Source: Acipenser ruthenus
Taxonomy: Eukaryota > Chordata > Actinopteri > Acipenseriformes > Acipenseridae
NCBI RefSeq assembly: GCF_902713425.1
Contig: NC_081211.1
Coordinates: 17,547,936-17,611,935 of the forward strand
Direction of reading: 5' to 3'
DNA: 64,000 nucleotides
Position 1 is the stretch's first letter. Each line of letters begins with the position of its first letter. The translations under genes were made by a program, and so were the position numbers. The notes beneath the pieces are model-generated. The model was not told the DNA's origin and ran no database searches. It was given only the letters and a program-made list of their open reading frames with translations. Of this stretch, positions 1 through 9,000 are shown piece by piece.

Positions 1-206
1 TCACTATTGGAAATAATCTCCTAAACTTCAGCAATGCAGAACTTTGGACACATTATCACTGCAAAACTAAAGTGATGTACTGTGTGAACTCCGCATAAAA
101 ATACAGCTCTTTAGCGCAGCCGTGTACTTTCGTGCTTACTGGGCAACGACAAAATACGGGTTCGGTGTTAATTATTGTTTTAGACAGTAACAAAAAAAAC
201 ACTTAC

Positions 207-222
207 TGTCTCTCTCAGGCAT
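207..222 (-). CDS. ik: IK (Red protein), first coding exon, partial
   Basis: On the minus strand an ATG at 222-220 reads MPERD plus one base, then a GTAAGT donor at 206-201. MPERD followed by a split serine codon is the start of the IK (RED) spliceosome-associated protein as I know it from human. In human IK is head to head with NDUFA2, and NDUFA2 starts 382 bp away here in exactly that arrangement. The next IK exon is not in the first 200 bases, so it lies outside the window. Five residues alone would be weak; context and the perfect donor make the call. Confidence 0.75.
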
Positions 223-604
223 CCTCGGGCAGTGTAGATCGCCTTACTTTAACTAAAACGAGTTTATGCTGTTTTTAAGAAGAAAAAACACCATTAAGAA
301 TGTTTTACACAGCAAGACGACGCACAAAACAAACCACTTCCCACTGTGTACACCACTGGCGGAAATGAAAGGAAACGTAATCAAACCTGCGCGTATAGAT
401 GATGCTAACAAACATCGATTAATCAGGGCTTGAAAAAGACTGGCACACCATTGGTCAGCAGGACTGGCAAACGATGCGTTGATTGGTAGTTGAAGGTGGA
501 ATACTTGTAGGTTATTGGTTACATTAGATCCGTGGTTATTTCATTGGTTTATGACGTACCAACTAGTAGGCGGGGTCCAAACCTGACTCCTGAAGGTGAA
601 CATT
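223..604. promoter_or_regulatory. Bidirectional IK / NDUFA2 promoter with four inverted CCAAT boxes
   Basis: The 382 bp between the two divergent start codons contains four ATTGG motifs (reverse CCAAT, the NF-Y site) at 450-454, 482-486, 514-518 and 543-547. Start-to-start spacings are 32, 32 and 29 bp, close to three helical turns. No TATA box is obvious. All four lie in the half nearer NDUFA2. NF-Y clusters with about 32-bp spacing are known in TATA-less housekeeping promoters; binding here is inference. Confidence 0.7.
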
Positions 605-2181
605 ATGGCTGCTTCTGTAGTGAGAACTGTGGGGTCAAATCTTGGGAAAAACCTGAGAGAAATACGCTTACATCTGTGTCAGACATCCGAAGCTAGTCAG
701 GGGGTCAGGTAACTATCAGTTAATAGCATATATGGCCGGGTAATGTTAAAGTGCATTATGGGATGAAACAAGTCTATTTTAGATGTAAAAAATATATTGA
801 GTTGAGTTGTTAACGTATAGATAAAATAGCCTAATGCTTCCAATTGTGTGCCTATCGTTAGTGCTAAAATAGTGCAGTATAGTTTCAGTACATGATTATC
901 AACTGCTTCTTACACGCTCAGATAACGACAAGCCATTGCTACAAACACTGTAGTTTCACTTGGTGGTTGCACTGTGCACAGTACATGGAAGCATTTTGGT
1001 GGATGTGCATAATTTAAACTGCTTTCCCAATTACCATTCTCTGTAACATAATACATTAAGGAACAAAAAAAGAACATTTTAAATCAAACAATTGAGTAAA
1101 ATATGTTCCCACCCAACATTCAGGAATGGACTTGAAGTACTTGTTGGACAATTGTCCAGTTTGCATCATTATTGCGCCTCCTTACAAAAATATAAATGGA
1201 TTTAAGGAATTGTGAGCTACCAGATCACCCCAGGCATCCTGCACCGTGTGCAATCACAAAACAATGGGGCAGATTCACGAAGCAAGAGTCTGAGGGATGC
1301 TGCAAAACCTTCATTCTAGGGCCTGTGCAGAGATTTGTTATTTAGTAACATTAACCCTTTGTTTTTCTCTGAGACAAACAGGTGTAAATGTTGCACTTGC
1401 ATAAATGCTTAGTAAATATGAAGCACCCATTTTCTTAAAGGTCTTGGAGTGCATACCTTGTAGCTGTTTGCCTTTTTGTTTTAACAGGAATTTCATCGAA
1501 CAGCATTATGTGACTTTGAAGAAGGCTAACCCTGAGTTTCCATTCTTAATCAGAGAATGTTCTGGAGTCAAAGCTAAACTATGGGCCAGATATGGTAAGT
1601 TGAAAAAAAACCAAAAAAAACCCACATTGTAACAATGAGACAACCCTCTCGGGTGGCTGTGCCTTGTGCTTCTGCAGCTGTGCACCTTCTCATTTGCTAT
1701 TGCTTATCCAAACATGTAGTTTAGGACTGAAATCCGTCATGAAACAGGAACACTGACTGCATCATCATCTGCATGATTCATAGACAATCCAGCCATGTGT
1801 AGTCTCAACATTGTTTATGGTTGGTTTGATTTACTCAGTAAATCTAGCATACAGAATGTAAGGACGGGGTGAGCTGCCGTTCTATTAAGGGGCATTGATA
1901 CTGGGGAAATTGCTTGTTCACAGTAGAGCAATAGAGATCTAAAGTAGGTTAGGACTATGGGTTTGCACTATGGGGGTGGGGGTCTTGCAAGAGCACAACT
2001 GTCCCAAAGCAGCATCATTGGAAAGCAGTCCACACCTCCTGCCTCCAAGCGACTAAGTTTAGTATTATGTTAATTGTTCTGTTTTGTAGATTTTGGTAAA
2101 GAGAGGAGCGTACCCCTGGACAACATGAATGCAGACCAAGTTGTCAAGGCTTTGGAAGCAGCAGTCAATGCCAAACCATGA
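605..2181 (+). CDS. ndufa2: NDUFA2, NADH dehydrogenase (ubiquinone) 1 alpha subcomplex subunit 2
   Basis: Accessory subunit of mitochondrial complex I, a small thioredoxin-fold protein of the matrix arm. Three coding exons: 605-708, 1488-1594 and 2090-2181, with GT/AG borders; together 303 nt, 100 residues plus stop. The product starts [10 protein letters not shown] and carries the family blocks [34 protein letters not shown] and KLWARYG, closely matching the human protein of 99 residues. The two cysteines (CQ near residue 25 and EC near 58) correspond to those of the fold. Start chosen as the first ATG with homologous N terminus. It is convergent with TMCO6 and divergent from IK, as in human. 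An AATAAA at 2284-2289 probably ends the transcript. Confidence 0.96.
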
Positions 2182-3094
2182 AGATCCATCAGAAAGTGGT
2201 TGTAGATGTGGGCTCCTATTATATAGACTTTACTGGAACATAGTTTGTGTCAATGTAATGCAGTTGAAATCCCAGTGCATGTTAATAAAATTAAGTCCAA
2301 TTGTATATGCTGATTATTTTATTTTAAATATCCATAACTATTAAATGCTCAACAGTGCTAATCTAAACTTAGTTTCTCAGTATTTCTTTTTTTTTTTTTT
2401 ATTAATAATAATAAAAATGTAGAGGCAACAAATGACAGGAATGCAGTAATTATGCACAATTGATTTCTAGTTGACTTCAGGCGAGGACAAAACAGACATT
2501 TTTAATGTAAGAAGCCTTAACACCTACTGTATGCAATACTGTTTGCCATCCTGTACAAAAAAACATGGACAGAATACACATCTCAAAATAGAAAAATAAA
2601 TAATGTTGGCAAATAAATACTATATAAAACATAGTACGGTGTTTATAAGAGGATTAAAATGTTTTAAATATTTGAGTAAAACATGACACAATCAATCTCC
2701 AGCTGTATGTGACAGGACAAGGTGTCCAAATAAGGCTTATTCTGTGCTCTTGCATTAATTCAACCATTTCCTTTCCCTGTAAGCATGGAACTTTTTACAA
2801 GAAAATACTCCATATTGGAGCATTCATAAAATCCCGATTTTCATGATCATATCATTTCTGTAGCTTACTTACTGTGCAAAGGTAAACTAAGGGTTTTTAC
2901 CACAGTAATGGCAAAAATGTCAGTTTGCTTTTGCTTTAAATTAGAAAGCTCTATCCAACCCCTAGGGTTGAAATCTATAAATAGGAAATGTCATGTTGTA
3001 ATACGATTAATTGGGCTCCACAACTAACTCAATGTGATTCCTGAGGTGAACTGTAAACATTCTCCTTGGAGCAGACCTCCTCCGTGTGCTGTAT
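2182..3094. other. Convergent 3' UTRs of NDUFA2 and TMCO6
   Basis: No further coding sequence seen. AATAAA at 2284-2289 (plus) suits NDUFA2. A minus-strand AATAAA at 2398-2403 at the edge of a T-run is a possible but weak TMCO6 polyadenylation signal, giving that gene an about 700-nt 3' UTR. Transcript ends are inferred. Confidence 0.45.
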
Positions 3095-6000
3095 TTATAC
3101 TGCAGGAGTATTAACCTGAAAAGCAAATATTGAAAGACACATTTATACATAAAACATGCAGAATTAGATACCACAAATTTCACCCCAGTGCTAAGTTTGC
3201 AGCATTATTTTTGTCACGGTCTATGAAAAATAACATCAGTGTAGGAGTTCTTAAATAAACCCAGTTATTAAAACACTTTGACATTTATTTATAAAATCAG
3301 AACTGGAGCAAATGCTTCATGAATATGATTAATGACATCTGATATTATTCAAATTATTGACTTGCTATCTAATCAATGCTATCAGAATAAACCTGTTTTA
3401 AATGGGATGTCTTGTGTTGGAGCCCTACCTGGCTGTGCTTATGAAGGTAGCGGTCTAATATGTAACTAGCTCGCAGTCGGATCTCCTCATCACTGTTGTA
3501 CTGAATGGCCTCTAGAGCTGAGATTCCCTTCTCAGTAAACTCATCAGCCACCTGAATATAAAGGGAAGGACAACTCCTTGAGTGAAGCCACAGTGTCAAA
3601 ATCCATTGCTGTGAAATCCAACTTAAGAAGCTTTCTATGCCTCAGAGTATTAATAAGATTGCAGTTCCGGTGAATGTTTTTGAATCTTTGCTGACTATAA
3701 CCGTGCACATGGGCTTACAGTGGTACTGTACATGCTGTGTTCTGTGAAAGCACAGCTTGGATTCACATATAAGCCTGTACGTCCCTACTGCTGAAGATAA
3801 GGGTAAATGCAAGGAGATGGGGCTAAAATGTTTATAAAGCTGCAGTACTTTACACCTGCATGGGCATTCTTTTTTGTAAAACCTGTGATGCCTTGTGGCG
3901 GAGTGTCCCGCCCCTATTTATTATTATTTGTATTTTTGTTTGCGGCGCGGGTAAAAGCGCCGCGTCTTTTGTTATTATATTTAAAAACCCCGTGAGGATG
4001 CATGGCTGATCAGCTACTGATTATTTAACTAGCTGACAGTCATGCATCCTTACCAAACACGTGCAGACTCTGGCCGGGGGATAATAAGATAATTACCAAC
4101 TAGTTAAATCCCTCGGCCAGAGTATATAAACCTGCAGCTCTCTGCACTTGATGTTGGGGTGTTGGAGTAGAGAGTACGGGGAGCGGAGAGAGGAGAGAAG
4201 GTATAACATTTAAAAACAATTGCTAATACGTGCTGGATTATCCAGCACGGCACTTACTTGTTTGTTTATTTATTCGTTTGGCCCTCGTGCCCTTTTGTTT
4301 GTATTTTGTTTAAATCTGTTGTTTGTTTATTATTAAATACGCCGAGTGCTTTTGCACTCGGTTTCACCCGCCCATCCACTGTTTTGGAGTCAGTTACTTC
4401 CTGGTCCGTGACGTCATCCACCACACCACTGCGAGCCAGACTGTCACATATGGTGTCCTGCGTGGGACAAAACAAACGCCTCCAATAGCCGGACCAGGAA
4501 AGAAAAGCTCGTTTTTTTGTTCGTTTTTTTTTCAAAGTGTTTTTGTGTGTTTTTTGGGGAAAAAAAAAAAAAAAAAAAAAATATGGGAAGAAGCGGACGG
4601 AGGAAGCAGCAGCTACAGCAGCGTGGGGCCGGTCGCAGGTCCCACTGTAGCTCAACCATGCTGGACGTCTGCCCCACCTGCTTGAAAGGTGAGGAGTGGT
4701 GCTTCGCTGTTGGGGAGGTGGGTCACATAGCACCCGACCAACCCCCTCCATGGCAGGAGAAAGAGGAGCCAGAGCGTCCAGTGAGGGAGGACCTGCATCC
4801 TCCAAAGAGGACGAATGCACTCTCCTCTGAGGGAGTCTGGGACTGGCTGGTGGAGCCGGGGAGGGATTATGAGGAAGCCCTCCCTGCAGTGATCAACCTC
4901 CTGTGGGCAAGAGATGGGGAGCGCTGGGAGGCCTGGGAACAGCAACACCACCCAGCTTTCCTCCCAGACATCGCAGCCATGGTGTTCAACTACCTGGCTG
5001 CGGATATGGGAGAGACCCTGCTGCTGCCATCTCCAGCACAAATGGGAGAGGAGCCATCGCTACCGTCTCCAGCGCCAGAGGGAGAGGAGCCATCGCTGCC
5101 GTCTCCAGCGCCAGAGGGAGAGGAGCCATCGCTGCCGTCTCCAGCGCCAGAGGGAGAGGAGCCATCGCTGCCGTCTCCAGCGCCAGAGGGAGAGGAGCCA
5201 TCGCTGCCGTCTCCAGCATCAGAGGGAGAGGAGCCATCGCTGCCGTCTCCAGCGCCAGAGGGAGAGGAGCCATCGCTGCCGTCTCCAGCATCAGAGGGAG
5301 AGGAGCCATCGCTACCGTCTCCAGCATCAGAGGGAGAGGAGCCATCGCTACCGTCTCCAGCATCAGAGGGAGAGGAGCCATCGCTGCCATCTCCAGCATC
5401 AGAGGGAGAGGAGCCATCGCTGCCATCTCCAGCATCAGAGGGAGAGGAGCCATCGCTACCGTCTCCAGCATCAGAGGGAGAGGAGCCATCGCTACCGTCT
5501 CCACCAGCAGAGGGAGAATGCCTGCTGGTTTCGCCTCCACAGCCTGGGGAAGAGCCCGAATGTCCTACGCCTGAGTGGGAGGAGCCCGAACGTCCTACGC
5601 CCGAGTGGGAGGAGCCCGAACGTCCTACGCCCGAGTGGGAGGAGCCCGAACGTCCTACGCCCGAGTGGGAGGAGCCCGAACGTCCTACGCCCAAGAGGGG
5701 GGAGTCGGTGCGTCCACAGCCCAAGAGGGAGGAGTCGGTGCGTCCACAGCCCAAGAGGGAGGAGTCGGTGCGTCCACAGCCCAAAGAGGGGGGAGTCGGT
5801 GCGTCCATAGCCCAAGAGGTGGAAGTCTGCGCTTCCACAGCCTTAGGACCCAAGCTGCAGTCCCAAGAGCCAGAAGGGGAGGAGTTACAGGCTCAACCCC
5901 CTGAATTTTTCTGGGGGGGAGAAGGGCAGGATGCTGGTGTTCCCCAGCAGCCTCTATTTATGCTGCTGAAGGGAGCACGGCACACACCAGCCCAGCCGCC

Positions 6001-9000
6001 ACAGCAGAGGGAGCCAGCACCGCCACAGCCTCCCTCTGAGTGGCCAGCATCCGCCCCATCGCCTCTGCCTCCACCACCACCAGGAGCAGAGCAGCAGGAG
6101 CTGCTTCTGTCTCCACCATCACCAGGAGCAGAGCAGCAAGAGCTGCCTCTGCCTCCGCCACCTCCACCAGCAGAGGGTGAATGCCTGCTGGTTCCACATC
6201 CACCGTCGTGGGAGGACTGCTTGCCCCTCCCACCTCCACCAGCAGAGGGTGAATGCCTGCTGGTTCCGCCTCCACCGTCGTGGGAGGACTGCTTGCCCCT
6301 CCCACCTCCACCAGCAGAGGGTGAATGCCTGCTGGTTCTGCCTCAACCGTCGTGGGAGGACTGCTTGCCCCTCCCACCTCCACCAGCAGAGGATGAATAC
6401 CTGCTGGTTCCGCCTCAGCCGCCGTTGGAGGACTGCTTGCCACTCCCAGCTCCACCAGCAGAGGGTAAATACCTGCTGGTTCCGTCTCAGCCGCTGTGGG
6501 AGGACTGCTTTCCCCTCCCACCATCGCCATTGCCTGGGGATTGCTGTTCTGCATCGCCTGGGGCTGCCTTTTGTTCTCCACAGGACACAGGGTACGAGGG
6601 AGAAGTGGAGCTCCCGCTGCCGCCTCCATGGCCAGGGGCTCCCCTCCCGAGTTCGCCTTCCGAGGGTCCGCTGCTGCTGCCGTCGCCTTCCGAGGGTCCG
6701 CTGCTGCTGCCGTCGCCTTCCGAGGGTCCGCTGCTGCTGCCGTCGCCTTCCGAGGGTCCGCTGCTGCTGCCGTCGCCTGGGGTCGCCAGGGATCCTGCTT
6801 CGCCTGGGGTCGTCGAGGGTCCGGCTTTGCCTGGGGTCGCCAGGGATCCTGCTTCGCCTGGGGTCGCTACACGATGGCCGGAGCTCCATGAAAGGGAGCT
6901 GCCAGAAATGAAGAAAGGGGGGGAGGTCAGGAGACCAGCTCCCCCAGCCGCACTTTCGCGGCTGGAGATCATGTGGTCGGAGCCCCACGGAGGGGAACTG
7001 CCGGCCATGAAGAAGGGGGGAGAGGTCAGGAGACCAGCTTCCCCAGCCGCACTTTCGCGGCAGGATAGAGTGTGGCGGGAGCCCCGGAAGAGGGAACTGC
7101 CGGCCACGAAGAATGGGGGGGTGCCAGAGATTCCACCATGGCCACCCCCCAGAAGTAACTTGCTTCCCCCTCTTCCGGGACTTTAAGACTGAGGGGGAGG
7201 TGGCCGTTGGGGCCATGTGTGCTGCGCACAAGGGGGGGCATGTGTGGCGGAGTGTCCCGCCCCTATTTATTATTATTTGTATTTTTGTTTGCGGCGCGGG
7301 TAAAAGCGCCGCGTCTTTTGTTATTATATTTAAAAACCCCGTGAGGATGCATGGCTGATCAGCTACTGATTATTTAACTAGCTGACAGTCATGCATCCTT
7401 ACCAAACACGTGCAGACTCTGGCCGGGGGATAATAAGATAATTACCAACTAGTTAAATCCCTCGGCCAGAGTATATAAACCTGCAGCTCTCTGCACTTGA
7501 TGTTGGGGTGTTGGAGTAGAGAGTACGGGGAGCGGAGAGAGGAGAGAAGGTATAACATTTAAAAACAATTGCTAATACGTGCTGGATTATCCAGCACGGC
7601 ACTTACTTGTTTGTTTATTTATTCGTTTGGCCCTCGTGCCCTTTTGTTTGTATTTTGTTTAAATCTGTTGTTTGTTTATTATTAAATACGCCGAGTGCTT
7701 TTGCACTCGGTTTCACCCGCCCATCCACTGTTTTGGAGTCAGTTACTTCCTGGTCCGTGACGTCATCCACCACACCACTGCGAGCCAGACTGTCACATGC
7801 CTACACGAAGGGCCCATTAAATTTAAGTTTGTTTTGTATTGTGCTATAATGTCAGAAAATAACCTTGGCTATCACTCATTTTAAGGCTGTGTATATCAGG
7901 ACTTAATTCCCACCAGTTTATTAATTGATGTATTATTATGTTCTTAAATGCTCAAATAAACTTGAGATCGTCAAGTTTTAAATGTGGGACTGAAAGGCAA
8001 TTACATGGTTTCAAGACGTGTTGATCATAGATTAAAACAGCCATCAGTGAGTATCACTGATGTAGGTTATGAGAACAAGGTAATGATCCTTACCTGCGGA
8101 ATGCTTGCCACAATAATGTGGAGCAGTTCCAAACTGAGACGGAATACTTTGGGTTCGGCCATTCTGAGGGTTGCATGGAGTGCAGAGAAGATCTCTCGTT
8201 GCTGCAGCTGCTGGCAGTACACAGGCCCTTTCTCCGCAATGTTACACAGCAATCTGAGGACCTAAACCAACATGGCATGAGATTACAGGCAGAGTGAAAA
8301 CTCGCCTATGAAATTTACAGCAACAAAATATCCCAATTTCCCTTGTACCATGATATTTATTCCCTTGGAGAAAGGGAGAAGCTGCATGAACACAGGTACC
8401 AGGTTCAGGTAAAACACAGCCGAGCAGAATACAGGATCGTCAGCTAGAAAAAAAAAAGAAGCAAAATATCACTTAATACAGTTAGAGGTTTTTGTGAGCT
8501 AGTTAGCCAAGCAGGGTGACATGGGCATGGTCACAGTCAATCCTGATTGCAGTACAAACTCTCGCTTTTACTGACTGACAACCCAGACACATGGGACCTG
8601 ACCACACAGTGCTGAAGGGGCACTGACGGGTCTGATCACAACAGCCGCTTGCTCTTACCTGTGAGGTTGTTGATGACCCACAGGCTTTCCCGTGCCACAG
8701 ATGGACGTTGCTGTAAAAAGCCCTGGATGAAAGCACACAGCGCCACCAGCACTCTGCTGTCCCTCATCTGCTCTCTGCAGCTCTCCATCCCGTGATTGGC
8801 CAGCAGGTTTCCAAGACAACGGAGCACAGGAGAAATCACCTGCCGGGTTTTGTTTATTGAAATGGAGGAAACTAGCTAAGAAGCTGGCAACGTCAAGATG
8901 AAACAAAGCTAAATGCCACCAGAATGGGCTGTCTTTCATGGAACATAAAGTCATAAAAGGCTTTAAGGGGCACCATATCTCTCACCTCTTACCTTTTATA

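Larger units (their letters stand above)
3889..7802 (+). mobile_element. Non-autonomous LTR element with 5-bp target duplication, looks whole and young
   Basis: An LTR-bounded element of 3904 bp (3894-7797) flanked by the 5-bp direct repeat TGCCT (3889-3893 and 7798-7802). The LTRs are 555 bp, begin TGT and end ACA. A primer-binding-site-like TGG stretch follows two bases after the left LTR (4451 on) and a G-rich polypurine tract (7231-7238) precedes the right one, so the element is plus-oriented and antisense to TMCO6. No protease, reverse transcriptase, integrase or envelope is seen; the interior is almost entirely one repetitive frame. The LTRs look identical by eye, so the insertion is young. 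The 5-bp duplication fits Gypsy or ERV classes; I cannot choose. A related solo LTR is at 60143-60758. Confidence 0.92.

Noticed and set aside
4903-6911. Several long frames on both strands across 4.9-6.9 kb other than the 889-codon one
   Set aside because: They are by-products of tandem units with lengths divisible by three and have extreme, meaningless composition (Arg/His/Cys or Gly/Asp/Ser runs).
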